Positions 47,701 through 55,776 are shown, numbered from the stretch's first letter. The stretch is 64,000 bases of DNA from Bacteroidales bacterium (GCA_028686425.1 JAQUBZ010000004.1:45774-109773); one strand, 5' to 3'. Made by a program: numbers and translations. Notes: generated by a model from the letters alone, not told the origin.

Positions 47701-48941
47701 AGAACTGTTTTGAGGGAATATATCAAATATCCAACAAAGAGATATGGGAAACACGACAGGCATTGCGTGCCAAATTGATTGCGGCGGTCAAGAATTGCAT
47801 GAGTGATACATCTGCCACCAATCATTACTCTCCACGTCAGATTGTCAAGATAAAGAAGACACTCAGAGACGATATATTGACAATAGGGTTTGCCCGAAGA
47901 TTTGCAACATACAAGAGGGCAACTCTTTTGTTCAGCAACCTCGACAGGCTGAATGATATAGTCAATAATCCAGACAGACCGGTTCAATTTTTGTTTGCAG
48001 GAAAAGCTCACCCTGCCGATAAGGCCGGTCAGGATTTGATAAAGAGGATAGTAGATATATCCAAAATGCCTCAATTCATAGGCAAAATTGTATTTGTTCC
48101 GAATTATGACATCACAATTGCCAAGTTGCTTGTTCAGGGGGTGGATGTATGGATGAACAATCCTACAAGACCTCTTGAAGCGTCAGGTACAAGTGGAGAG
48201 AAAGCCGTAATGAACGGAGTAATGCATTTTTCTGTTCTTGACGGATGGTGGGTGGAAGGATACAAACAGGGAGCAGGATGGGCATTGCCTATGGAGCGTA
48301 CTTATGATGATCAGAATTTTCAAGACGATCTGGATGCAGCCACCATTTATACAATATTGGAAAACGAAATAGCTCCTACATTTTACGATAAGGATAAAGA
48401 CGGATTTTCTGCAGATTGGATACAGATTATCAAAAATACGATTGCCCGTGTCGCATGCAACTTCACTACCAACAGGATGATGTCCGATTACTTGGAAAAA
48501 TACTACATTCCTCTCGACAAACGTCAGAAGGATATGGTTAAAAACGATTTCCACAACGCAAGAGAGATGGCTTTCTGGAAGAAGAAATTGCGTAGAGAAT
48601 GGTCACATATAGAGATTCTCTCTTTTGTCAAGCCAGACAATACCAAAGAATCGCTGTTACTTGGCAGGGAATGCAAATCCGAACTCGTCGTCTCAATCGG
48701 AGATTTGGAACCTGAAGATATCGGAGTAGAATTGATTTTGGCTGAACAGAATGCAAAAGGAGATTATGTCATCAAAGATTTGTTTGAATTTAAAGTGGTT
48801 GAGTTTAAGGATGGTATAGCTACGTATAGAGCCAATGTGATACCGGATATTGCAGGTACATATCAACTTGCCGGAAGAATGTATGCTAAAAATAAAGCCA
48901 TGCCTCACAGGCAGGATTTTGAATTGGTGAGATGGTTGTAG
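44703..48941 (+). CDS. fused GT3 glycogen synthase and GT35 alpha-glucan phosphorylase
   Basis: A 1412-residue two-enzyme protein. Residues of about 1-550 match the GT3 (eukaryotic-type, UDP-glucose) glycogen synthases: EVCNKVGGIHTVIATKS, FHEWMTGAGLLYL, TTHATVVGRCIAG and PSYYEPWGYTPLES. Residues of about 565-1412 are a GT35 phosphorylase of the short alpha-glucan type, starting with a DUF3417-like region (IAKNLWWCWNQEAI), then YSGGLGILAGDYLKEASD, CNEGHAAFMGLERL, and the pyridoxal phosphate site EASGTSGEKAVMNG (Lys1167). Synthesis and phosphorolysis of glycogen are thus on one polypeptide. No frameshift or stop is seen at the junction. The 3' end overlaps ribF by 10 bases. Confidence 0.93.
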   Translation: MKLDNMIMPDYLFEISWEVCNKVGGIHTVIATKSLFLGKEFKKNHIHIGPDVWRDTAKNPEFVEDPLLFRSWRMSAAEEGLRIRVGRWNVTGKPVAILVDFTQFIPKKDEILTDFWKKYGVDSLSGNWDYIESALFGYAAGKVIESYVKYNLSPHDKVVAQFHEWMTGAGLLYLKGLNLPIGTIFTTHATVVGRCIAGKNRPLYDQIQHLNADELSREFGVTSRHSLEKASAVNADVFTTVSEITAVECKQFLSREVDIITPNGFENSFTPSEDQFSEYTSRARKKLIETASAMSGQDFSADSLLVCISGRYEYSNKGIDVFIDALSRLNTSGYKGKRVLAFIMVPSGNNGPDKELSAKIQGNGSSYTTNVTHYLMDDYDVVINRLKTLNLINSIQDKVQVFFVPTYLNGNDGIFNMSYYDLLIGMDLSVFPSYYEPWGYTPLESLAFKVPTATTSLAGFGLWVQEHYPKSKSHRGIEVIQRNDTNYDAVVNGVVNRIVEIAMLSPDENRDYKDNAKDVSKIALWENNIIYYKQAYSLAIQKVIESKGEYPEIVDDKPQSYGRIATNSPSWARVLISRQIPKRLQHLDSIAKNLWWCWNQEAIDLFGNINPELWKLSKGNPLALLDMISLKQYKELEKDDVFLQKLDNVYKLFSDYMEGKNERKGPNVAYFCMEYGLDTSLKIYSGGLGILAGDYLKEASDMKVNMTAVGLLYRYGYFTQHLSAMGDQISTYEPQDFMKIPATPVRDKDNNWVTINVAFPGRNLSARVWRVDVGRTELYLLDTDFEDNLPEDRQVTYHLYGGDWENRLKQELLLGVGGIRALRALGIEADVYHCNEGHAAFMGLERLREYVEQNNLSFPEAVEVVRASSLFTTHTPVPAGHDSFSEDLLRAYIAHYPSRLKMDWQTFIGLGKSDPCDPNEKFSMSFLAATLSQEVNGVSWLHGKVSRNIFAKMWPGYLPEELNVSYVTNGVHYPTWTAPEWKKIHAKVFGDSFATHHYDKNCFEGIYQISNKEIWETRQALRAKLIAAVKNCMSDTSATNHYSPRQIVKIKKTLRDDILTIGFARRFATYKRATLLFSNLDRLNDIVNNPDRPVQFLFAGKAHPADKAGQDLIKRIVDISKMPQFIGKIVFVPNYDITIAKLLVQGVDVWMNNPTRPLEASGTSGEKAVMNGVMHFSVLDGWWVEGYKQGAGWALPMERTYDDQNFQDDLDAATIYTILENEIAPTFYDKDKDGFSADWIQIIKNTIARVACNFTTNRMMSDYLEKYYIPLDKRQKDMVKNDFHNAREMAFWKKKLRREWSHIEILSFVKPDNTKESLLLGRECKSELVVSIGDLEPEDIGVELILAEQNAKGDYVIKDLFEFKVVEFKDGIATYRANVIPDIAGTYQLAGRMYAKNKAMPHRQDFELVRWL

Positions 48942-49843
48942 CAGCAACGGGGTTTTTTGATGGTGTTCATCTCGGACATCTCAAAGTATTGAACAAAATG
49001 TGTTCCATTGCCCGTGAAGAGGGCAAAGAGAGCATGGTAATCTCATTTTGGCCGCATCCGAGGAATATTCTCCAGCAGGATGCGGATAAATTGAGATTGC
49101 TTACATCTCTTGATGAAAAAAGAAATCTTTGTCTTTCCGCAGGGGTTGATCGTTTCGAGGTGATACCTTTCAGCAAGGAATTCAGCATGCTTTCGGTTGA
49201 GGAATTTATGTGCAAATATCTTATCGGACAATACAATGTATCGACACTGATTATCGGGTATGATCATAAATTGGGGCATGATGTGTCTCAATCTCAAAAT
49301 GATATGATTGCAATTGCCGAAAAATGCGGCATAAGACCGGTACGTGTCGATGAATTTGTGTCGGAAGAAATGGTCGTCAGTTCAACTGCAATTAGAAATC
49401 TTCTATCCGAAGGAGATGTGTCAAGGGCCAATGAATTGCTCGGATATAGGTATGCATTGCACGGAGTAGTGGTGGCAGGAAATAAAATAGGAAGGACTTA
49501 CGGTTTTCCCACAGCCAATCTCCAATTGTATGAACCCTTGAAACTCGTTCCGTCACATGGAGTCTATATGGTCTGGGCTGAAATAGCAGGAAAAGTATAT
49601 CGCGGAATATGCAATATCGGAAACCGTCCCACAATGTGCGATAACAGAGGCATCACTATTGAAACACACCTTCTTGACTTCGATGAAGACATTTACGGTC
49701 TTGACCTGAAAATAGAATTTGTATCCAAGATAAGAAATGAACAGAAATTTGAATCAATTGATTGCCTGAAGATGCAATTAACTAAGGATAAGGAATTTGC
49801 ATACAATAATATGGGTGATCCGACAATAATTGTCATGCGCTGA
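48932..49843 (+). CDS. ribF: bifunctional riboflavin kinase / FAD synthetase
   Basis: A 303-residue enzyme making FMN and then FAD. The FAD-synthetase nucleotidyltransferase motif TGFFDGVHLGH lies only about 5 residues from the ATG, so the protein lacks the 10-15 residues that often come first. IIGYDHKLGH and VVSSTAIRNLLSEGDV follow; the kinase domain has GRTYGFPTANLQ and ICNIGNRPT. The start overlaps the glycogen synthase-phosphorylase gene by 10 bases, which suggests translational coupling but no functional link. Confidence 0.94.
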   Translation: MVVAATGFFDGVHLGHLKVLNKMCSIAREEGKESMVISFWPHPRNILQQDADKLRLLTSLDEKRNLCLSAGVDRFEVIPFSKEFSMLSVEEFMCKYLIGQYNVSTLIIGYDHKLGHDVSQSQNDMIAIAEKCGIRPVRVDEFVSEEMVVSSTAIRNLLSEGDVSRANELLGYRYALHGVVVAGNKIGRTYGFPTANLQLYEPLKLVPSHGVYMVWAEIAGKVYRGICNIGNRPTMCDNRGITIETHLLDFDEDIYGLDLKIEFVSKIRNEQKFESIDCLKMQLTKDKEFAYNNMGDPTIIVMR

Positions 49844-49876
49844 GACCTAAAATTATCATACAATGAAATATTTTCT

Positions 49877-49884
49877 TAAATTTG
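49877..49884 (+). promoter_or_regulatory. -7 element for the 141-residue conserved protein
   Basis: TAAATTTG matches TAnnTTTG, 24 bases before the ATG at 49909. No clear -33 element. Confidence 0.4.
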
Positions 49885-49908
49885 TAGATATTAATACAAT
49901 CATTTATA

Positions 49909-50334
49909 ATGAGTCTTGATACAATTATAATAATAGCAGTGGCGGTGGCAGGGATTATCGGCTCCATAAAGAAAAGCTCGGATAAAGCCTCGGACAAGAC
50001 AAAACAGCGTCCGCGTCCCAATATTTTTACAGACTTTGAATCGATTCTGACGGATGAAGAACAAACTCCGCAAGAGACGTCTTATGGTCAGGAGCGCAGC
50101 CCTTACTCTCAATTTGAACGTAAACAGCATTTATATGAGCCGTTGGATGATATTCCGAAAGAAGAAGCTGTTTCATCTACCGATGGTTATAGAGGAGTGC
50201 AGAGCTCTATTATGCTTGATGTAAATGAAGGATTTGAACATGAAAAAGTAAATGAGCGACATCATGTTGATATAGACCCGAATAAACTTATAATATATTC
50301 GGAGCTTATGCGTCCTAAATGGAATGAATTTTAG
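49909..50334 (+). CDS. conserved membrane-anchored protein of unknown function
   Basis: A 141-residue protein with an N-terminal hydrophobic helix (about residues 4-20, IIIIAVAVAGIIG), a basic, polar, probably disordered middle, and a conserved-looking C-terminal motif LIIYSELMRPKWNEF. Small Bacteroidetes proteins ending in a similar IIYSEI...K motif are familiar to me as hypothetical proteins, but I cannot name a function. It has its own promoter-like element and lies between ribF and greA. Confidence 0.75.
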   Translation: MSLDTIIIIAVAVAGIIGSIKKSSDKASDKTKQRPRPNIFTDFESILTDEEQTPQETSYGQERSPYSQFERKQHLYEPLDDIPKEEAVSSTDGYRGVQSSIMLDVNEGFEHEKVNERHHVDIDPNKLIIYSELMRPKWNEF

Positions 50335-50354
50335 TTTTTAATTATAATTTTACT

Positions 50355-50362
50355 TATCTTTG
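50355..50362 (+). promoter_or_regulatory. -7 element for greA
   Basis: TATCTTTG matches TAnnTTTG. It places the transcription start near 50369, giving a leader of about 45 bases that contains the hairpin at 50372-50400. Confidence 0.5.
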
Positions 50363-50371
50363 CAAAAGAAT

Positions 50372-50405
50372 GAAAGGGTCCCGACAAACGGGATTCTTTT
50401 TAATT
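50372..50405 (+). promoter_or_regulatory. terminator-like hairpin in the greA leader
   Basis: GAAAGGGTCCCG can pair with CGGGATTCTTTT around ACAAA (12 pairs including three G-T wobbles), directly followed by a T-rich run. In RNA this resembles an intrinsic terminator located before the greA start codon, a possible attenuator. Confidence 0.5.
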
Positions 50406-50413
50406 TTTATGTT

Positions 50414-50884
50414 ATGTCAAAAACACACTACTTAACACAAGAAGGGTTAGACAACTTGAGAGAAGAACTAAGCAAGTTGATCTCCCAGCGTCCCGTAATT
50501 TCAAAGCAGATTGCCGAGGCAAGGGACAAAGGTGATTTGTCTGAAAATGCAGAATATGATGCAGCTCGAGAGGCTCAGGGAATGTTGGAACTCAAAATTT
50601 CCAAGATGGAAGACCTTATTGCCAATGCGAGAGTAATAGATGAATCCAAAATCAATACAGAGCAGGTCCAGATGCTCAATAAAGTCAAACTCAAAAATCT
50701 CCTCAACAATACCATAGTGGAATATACACTTGTGGGAGAAAGCGAAGCCAACTTTAAAGAGGGGAAACTTGCTGCTGCCACACCTATCGGTAAAGCGCTG
50801 ATTGGACGCAAAAAGGGAGATATAGTTGAGGTACAGGTACCTTCAGGTATTTTAAAATTTGAAATTCTGAATATTTCAATTTAG
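50414..50884 (+). CDS. greA: transcription elongation factor GreA
   Basis: A 156-residue factor that rescues backtracked RNA polymerase by stimulating transcript cleavage. The N-terminal coiled coil carries the tip motif GDLSENAEYDAAREAQG with its conserved acidic pair, and the C-terminal FKBP-like domain has PIGKALIGRKKGDIVEV. The frame extends upstream to 50360, but ATG 50414 gives the standard MSKTHYLTQEGL start. The leader contains a terminator-like hairpin. Confidence 0.96.
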   Translation: MSKTHYLTQEGLDNLREELSKLISQRPVISKQIAEARDKGDLSENAEYDAAREAQGMLELKISKMEDLIANARVIDESKINTEQVQMLNKVKLKNLLNNTIVEYTLVGESEANFKEGKLAAATPIGKALIGRKKGDIVEVQVPSGILKFEILNISI

Positions 50885-50889
50885 ACGAT

Positions 50890-51291
50890 ATGGCCACAAT
50901 TTTTACAAAAATTGCAAATGGTGAAATTCCTTCATACAAAGTTGCGGAGGATGACCGTTTTTATGCATTTTTAGACATCGCTCCACTTGCTGAGGGCCAT
51001 ACGCTTGTTATCCCGAAAGTTGAAGTGGATTATATTTTTGATCTGGATGAAGCCATTTACAGAGATTTGTTTTCTTTTGCCAAAAAAGTTGCAATTGCCA
51101 TCAAACAGGCAATACCTTGCAAGAGGGTAGGGGTTGCCGTTCTCGGAATGGAAGTGCCACACGCTCATGTTCATCTCGTTCCACTTCAAACAGAGGGAGA
51201 TATGGATTTTAGAAAGGCAAAGAAACAACTTTCTCCGGAGCAGTTTGCCGAAATTGCCGGCAAAATTTCAAAAGCATTTGAAAAACTTTAA
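50890..51291 (+). CDS. HIT family nucleotide hydrolase/transferase
   Basis: A 133-residue histidine-triad protein. IFTKIANGEIPSYKVAEDD and DIAPLAEGHTLVIPKVEVD are the N-terminal signatures and HAHVHLVPL is the catalytic triad motif. Such proteins hydrolyse AMP-linked compounds or dinucleotide polyphosphates; the exact substrate is not predictable. It begins 5 bases after greA, and the two are probably one operon. Confidence 0.92.
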   Translation: MATIFTKIANGEIPSYKVAEDDRFYAFLDIAPLAEGHTLVIPKVEVDYIFDLDEAIYRDLFSFAKKVAIAIKQAIPCKRVGVAVLGMEVPHAHVHLVPLQTEGDMDFRKAKKQLSPEQFAEIAGKISKAFEKL

Positions 51292-51300
51292 AGAATACCT

Positions 51301-52443
51301 ATGAAAAGAATATTATTACTCGGATGCCTGACATTGCTTATATGCTCATGTTCCAAGACACCGTCTGCCGTAATCAATGCTACGATAACAGATGCCGACG
51401 ACTCTACTCAAGTAGTGCTTCAGAAGTTGAACTACAACAAGTTGGCAATTGTTGACACTATCTATACGGATGCTGACGGCAAATTTACCTACAAGGTGAC
51501 CCTCCCAAATGAGTCCCCCAACTTCTATTATCTTTTCTGTAATGGATCGAGAATTGCGGCCATGATACTCCTCCCAAAAGATAAAGTTACCATAACAGCT
51601 GACGGGAAAGGGAGTTATGAAGTTGAGGGATCAACCGAATCTTCAAATCTCAAAACAATAGATGACAATTTTGCACAATCATCTGCCGAATTACTCAATC
51701 TTGCCAATGAAACCGACAAATATCAGGGAAATCCGGAAAAAGTGAAAGAGATTAACTCTCAAATGGGAAAAATATATGTTTCTCACAAAAGATCCGCAAT
51801 CAAACATGTTCTCGGTAATCCGAAATCCATAACATCCGCAACCATATTATTTCAAAAATTCAATGATAACCTGCCTGTGTTTGGAGAGGCATCGGATGTT
51901 ATAATATTCAAACGCGTATATGATTCGCTTAAAGTGGTATATCCCAATTCGGAGTATCTCGTGGCGTTGATGGATGAGATTGGAAGCAGGGAAAAATACT
52001 TTGAAATGAGCAATAAATTGTCGGAAGTAAAAGCTATAGGTTTTCCGGACTTGGTATTGCCCGATATTGCAGGAAAAGATAAAATACTTTCCGATTTAAG
52101 CGGTAAAGTCATTATTCTTTCTTTCTGGAGTGTGTCTCAGACTGAACATAAAATGTTCAACAATGATTTGCTCTCTTTATACAGTGCTTATCACGATAAG
52201 GGATTGGAAATCTATCAAGTTGCGCTTGATATTGACAAACCGAGTTGGGCATCGGCAGTAAAAGCACAACACCTGCCGTGGATTAATGTCAATGACGGAT
52301 ATGGAATCAATTCACCGTCCATTGCCACTTACAACGTGGCCAAGATTCCGTCAATGTTCATTATAGACAGGAATGGTGACATCAATAGCAAAGATGTATT
52401 TGATAAGGACAAATTGGAGTCGATAATCAAGAAACTGCTATAG
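51301..52443 (+). CDS. DUF4369 / thioredoxin-fold lipoprotein lacking the redox cysteines
   Basis: A 380-residue predicted lipoprotein (LLICSCSK, lipobox Cys near residue 15). Residues of about 20-120 fit the DUF4369 domain found in Bacteroidetes next to AhpC/TSA-thioredoxin domains. The C-terminal 140 residues keep the fold's landmarks (GKVIILSFWS, LEIYQVALDID, YNVAKIPSMFIIDRNGDI), but where the CxxC should follow the Trp the sequence reads SVSQTEHK. It is therefore unlikely to be a thiol oxidoreductase. It is 9 bases after the HIT gene, and its stop lies back to back with the tsaB stop (CTATAG). Confidence 0.88.
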   Translation: MKRILLLGCLTLLICSCSKTPSAVINATITDADDSTQVVLQKLNYNKLAIVDTIYTDADGKFTYKVTLPNESPNFYYLFCNGSRIAAMILLPKDKVTITADGKGSYEVEGSTESSNLKTIDDNFAQSSAELLNLANETDKYQGNPEKVKEINSQMGKIYVSHKRSAIKHVLGNPKSITSATILFQKFNDNLPVFGEASDVIIFKRVYDSLKVVYPNSEYLVALMDEIGSREKYFEMSNKLSEVKAIGFPDLVLPDIAGKDKILSDLSGKVIILSFWSVSQTEHKMFNNDLLSLYSAYHDKGLEIYQVALDIDKPSWASAVKAQHLPWINVNDGYGINSPSIATYNVAKIPSMFIIDRNGDINSKDVFDKDKLESIIKKLL

Positions 52444-53118
52444 AAGAGATTTTTTACTAATACCGGCAACAAATTCCTTGAGATAGAAGGGTTCAAAGTA
52501 TGCAACATCTTTGAACTCTTTTTGTTTCATTGAGTGTAGCGCCGGAATGACCATGCCTGCAGCTTGCGGTGTGCAACTCTCGAACATGGCATTCGGATGA
52601 TTGATGATAGCTTTGAACTTGTCAACCCCATTACCGATGAATAGAACCTTTCCGGTCGAAAGAATATCCGCAAAACTGTTTTCATCGAGAATGGTAGCCT
52701 CAGTATCGCTTGTTTGGGTGGCATTTTTGTCAAAGAGTGCACTATAAACTTCCATTCTTCCGGCATCAATCATAGAGACAATCGTATCGGCTTTCCCTTT
52801 TCCCTGCATTGCGAGAATCTGCAAAGTACCTACCGCTATGAGAGGTTTACCTGCTCCGAAGCAAAGACCTTTGGCTGTTGAAACTCCCACTCTGAGCCCC
52901 GTATATGATCCAGGCCCCTCACTGACGGCTATAGCATCACAATCATCAATTGACAGCCCCGTAGTTTTCAATACTTCTACAATGAAAGGGGCCAAATGTG
53001 CGGCATGCTGCTTAGGTATGGATGTGAATTTCTGAAATAATACCTCTTCCCCTCTCGCAACGGCAACAGAGCAACTCTCAGTACTTGTCTCGATCAGCAA
53101 TAATGTGGATTTATTCAT
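52438..53118 (-). CDS. tsaB: tRNA threonylcarbamoyladenosine biosynthesis protein TsaB
   Basis: A 226-residue ASKHA-fold protein that pairs with TsaD to form t6A37 in ANN-decoding tRNAs. The N-terminus LLLIETSTESCSVAVARG and SEGPGSYTGLRVGVSTAKG near residue 65 are diagnostic. The open frame continues upstream to 53256, but that part lies inside the adaptor gene; ATG 53118 gives the correct start and overlaps the adaptor stop by 8 bases. Confidence 0.93.
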   Translation of the reverse strand: MNKSTLLLIETSTESCSVAVARGEEVLFQKFTSIPKQHAAHLAPFIVEVLKTTGLSIDDCDAIAVSEGPGSYTGLRVGVSTAKGLCFGAGKPLIAVGTLQILAMQGKGKADTIVSMIDAGRMEVYSALFDKNATQTSDTEATILDENSFADILSTGKVLFIGNGVDKFKAIINHPNAMFESCTPQAAGMVIPALHSMKQKEFKDVAYFEPFYLKEFVAGISKKSLL

Positions 53119-54343
53119 TTTTTGTCTCTTTTTCTTTCTCCTGCGAAGAATTAACGGCCTTTTTGATTTTTTGTCCCTCTGTGAGAGTCTTGGTAATGGC
53201 AGAATATGGAGACACAACCACCTTGTCATTTTTTGATAATCCTGAGACGATTTCAATGGAGTTCAAATCCTGCACTCCTGTGGTGATTTCAGTTTGAGTT
53301 ACAGTATTATCCTCTCTGATTACCCATACATATTCCTTCTTATCCTTAGAGAAAATACTTTGAATAGGGATGGTGATAATGCCATTCTTTCTGCTGGTTA
53401 CAATGGATACGGATGCGGACATTCCCGGCCTGAAAGGGATAGTGTTTTGTTCAAGTATTTCGTTGTAAGATTCCGGCAGAATAGCAATTTTAACTTCAAA
53501 ATTAGTCACTTGATCAACTGACAGTCCAATATTTTTGGCGGAATTGGCTATTTGGGTCACGATTCCGACAAACTGCCTTGAAGGATAAGCGTCAACCTCA
53601 ATATTTGCTGTATCTCCGGGATGAATACGTATTATATCATTCTCATTCACGTCAACAAGCACTTCCATTTTGCTAAAATCTGCTATGCGCAACATCTCGG
53701 TACCTGCCATCTGGCTTGTCCCGACTACTCTTTCCCCCTTTTCTATACTCATTTTGGAAATGATACCATCCATCGGAGAATAAATAAAGGTCTTTGTAAG
53801 ATTCTCACGTGCCTCTTTAACAGAAGCCTCTCCGCTTTTGATGTTATATTCAGCCGCTTTTAATTGCTCTTTTGCTATCTCGTAATTAGCCTGAGCAGAC
53901 TCAAAATCGGCATCCGAAATAGCTTTCTGTCCGTATAGTGACTTGTTGCGTTTGTAGCTTAGCTCGGCTTGAATCATCTGCGCTTTCTGCTGTAAATATT
54001 GAGCCTTGATAGTGTTAAGAGATGCTTCTGCTCTTTCTACCATGGAAATATATACATCTTGTTTGATTTTCATTATAAGATCGCCTTTTTTGATGGATTG
54101 CCCCTCTTCAAAATATAAATCGATAATCTCTCCTGAAACATCTGGTGAAATTTTCACTTCAATTACGGGTTGAATCTTTCCGCTTGCCGGAATGGATTCG
54201 ATTATATCGGTAACAGACACCTGCTCTACGGTTACTTCGGCAGAGCTCGGTTTTTTCCCTGTTAATGCAATAATTGCGATGATTACTATTAATACCGCAA
54301 TGGCTATCTGCCAAGTTTTGATTTTAAATTTTCTTTTTCCCAT
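53111..54343 (-). CDS. MacA/HlyD-type periplasmic adaptor (membrane fusion) protein
   Basis: A 410-residue protein with an N-terminal membrane anchor (about residues 10-28), a lipoyl-like half (ASGKIQPVIEVKISPDVSGEI), a long coiled-coil hairpin (about residues 95-190), a second lipoyl half (TFIYSPMDGIISKMSIEKGE), a beta barrel and a charged tail. It bridges an inner-membrane transporter and a TolC channel. The sequence is closer to MacA than to CvaA/HlyD adaptors, yet no MacB gene is next to it; the nearest ABC transporter is the peptidase-containing one upstream. The TolC gene precedes it by 11 bases. ATG 54343 is preferred to the GTG at 54346. Confidence 0.9.
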   Translation of the reverse strand: MGKRKFKIKTWQIAIAVLIVIIAIIALTGKKPSSAEVTVEQVSVTDIIESIPASGKIQPVIEVKISPDVSGEIIDLYFEEGQSIKKGDLIMKIKQDVYISMVERAEASLNTIKAQYLQQKAQMIQAELSYKRNKSLYGQKAISDADFESAQANYEIAKEQLKAAEYNIKSGEASVKEARENLTKTFIYSPMDGIISKMSIEKGERVVGTSQMAGTEMLRIADFSKMEVLVDVNENDIIRIHPGDTANIEVDAYPSRQFVGIVTQIANSAKNIGLSVDQVTNFEVKIAILPESYNEILEQNTIPFRPGMSASVSIVTSRKNGIITIPIQSIFSKDKKEYVWVIREDNTVTQTEITTGVQDLNSIEIVSGLSKNDKVVVSPYSAITKTLTEGQKIKKAVNSSQEKEKETKNE

Positions 54344-54354
54344 CACTTTGATTA

Positions 54355-55680
54355 TTATAATTTTATAGGAATTCCTTTGTAAAAGTCCAGAATTTTGAGT
54401 TGGAACACATATTGAAAATATGCCTGATAGTACTCAGATTGTGCCTTTAACATATTTGTTTTGGATATTATGTAATCGGTACTTGTCACTGCTCCGCTCT
54501 CATATTTTTGTTCAGCCATTCTGAAAGATTCTTCCATCGCTTTTTTGTTTTGCCTTGCGGCATTGCCTCTTTCAAAACATGTTTCGGCCTCCACTACGGC
54601 TGCCTGAATCTCTTTCATCATATCCTGATGTATGGTTTTAAGTGCTATTTCCGAGTTTCTGACAGATAATCTGGCATTTTTAACCTTGGTGGCCGCCTGA
54701 TAACCATTGAATATCGGAATACGCAATCCTATTCCGATGGACGGATTACGATTATCGGAAAACTGCTGTTTAAAGGCGCCCTCGGCGGCATCACTGTAAA
54801 AAGTACCATAACCTGCAGACAACGAGATAGATGGATATAGCGCTCCTTTTGCCATTGATAACATAATCTTGCTATTGTCAAGAGCGTATTCCGCACTTTT
54901 AATCTGCGGCAGTTCCCTGGCTTCATTATACAGCTCTTCGACAGATGTTGTTATCTCCCCTGTAAAGACGGATTCAAGATCAGGCGTAACTATATCAAAA
55001 TCACTATTGTAAGGTAAATCAAGAAGTTGGATCAAAGATAAGGTATTGGAACTGACCTGACCTTGTGCATTGACTACCTGCACTCTTTCAGATGCGACTT
55101 GCGCTTCTATCTCGAGGAGTGTACTATAAGGTTGACTTCCCGCATTAACCATTTTCTCTGTTTTCTCTTTCTGGCTGACTATGCTTTCATAACTCAATAA
55201 AGCATTGGAATGAATTTGTTTGGATAGAAGTAACTGCAGATATGCCTTTGTTATGGCGATGGAAATATCGTTTTTCAATTTGTCAATATTAAGATTGGCA
55301 ACAGAGAGTTGAATCTGAGAACTTTTAAGATTATAGTAGTTTGACAAACCATTAAAAACGGGCACGGAGGCACTTAGAGATGCGCTCGTCGCCTGACTGA
55401 GTTTGTTTTCGATGATGACAAGCTCCTGCATATCGACAGATCTTCCCCAATTGAAATTATGTCCCACAGATGCATTGACAGATGGAAGATATACCAATTT
55501 GGATTGAGACAGATTATTCTTTTCCTGGTCTCTGGCAATCTCCTGCTGTTTTATTTGCAAATTATTGTCCCATGCATATTCAATGCACTGCTGCAAAGAC
55601 CATCTGTTCTGACCGGATGAGTAGTGCGATGATATGAGCAAAATAGCTGTCAGAGCTATTGTTTTTAAATAGTATTGCAT
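54355..55680 (-). CDS. TolC-family outer membrane efflux protein
   Basis: A 441-residue protein with a signal peptide (AILLISSHYSSGQN) and the two-fold OEP repeat of TolC channels: long helices with periodic Ser/Asn/Gln and beta segments such as SLSASVPVFNGLSNYYNLK and IGIGLRIPIFNGYQAATKVK. It forms a trimeric outer-membrane and periplasmic duct. With the adaptor 11 bases downstream it makes two of the three parts of a type I secretion or efflux system. It has its own -7 element (55703-55710) after the terminator that closes the peptide genes. Confidence 0.93.
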   Translation of the reverse strand: MQYYLKTIALTAILLISSHYSSGQNRWSLQQCIEYAWDNNLQIKQQEIARDQEKNNLSQSKLVYLPSVNASVGHNFNWGRSVDMQELVIIENKLSQATSASLSASVPVFNGLSNYYNLKSSQIQLSVANLNIDKLKNDISIAITKAYLQLLLSKQIHSNALLSYESIVSQKEKTEKMVNAGSQPYSTLLEIEAQVASERVQVVNAQGQVSSNTLSLIQLLDLPYNSDFDIVTPDLESVFTGEITTSVEELYNEARELPQIKSAEYALDNSKIMLSMAKGALYPSISLSAGYGTFYSDAAEGAFKQQFSDNRNPSIGIGLRIPIFNGYQAATKVKNARLSVRNSEIALKTIHQDMMKEIQAAVVEAETCFERGNAARQNKKAMEESFRMAEQKYESGAVTSTDYIISKTNMLKAQSEYYQAYFQYVFQLKILDFYKGIPIKL

Positions 55681-55702
55681 ATATTATGTGTTTACAATTT
55701 TA

Positions 55703-55710
55703 CAAAGATA
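55703..55710 (-). promoter_or_regulatory. -7 element for the tolC-adaptor-tsaB operon
   Basis: TATCTTTG on the minus strand matches TAnnTTTG, 22 bases before the TolC-like ATG. The nearest upstream TTTTG is only 13 bases away, so a proper -33 is not seen. Confidence 0.5.
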
Positions 55711-55741
55711 ATACTTTTACCGACAAAAGAGGATAATTATA

Positions 55742-55765
55742 AGGATGCTTCTTTTGAAGCATCCT
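55742..55765 (-). terminator. hairpin terminator after the two leader-peptide genes
   Basis: A perfect 10-bp stem (AGGATGCTTC with GAAGCATCCT) and a four-base loop lie 12 bases after the stop of the 63-residue peptide gene. The following minus-strand sequence is T/A-rich but without a long T-run. It separates the peptide cassette from tolC. Confidence 0.65.
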
Positions 55766-55776
55766 CAATAATCAGA

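Noticed and set aside
52438..53256. Long form of tsaB starting at 53256
   Set aside because: The extension is antisense-free but lies inside the adaptor gene and is a Lys/Arg-rich out-of-frame translation; ATG 53118 gives the normal TsaB start.
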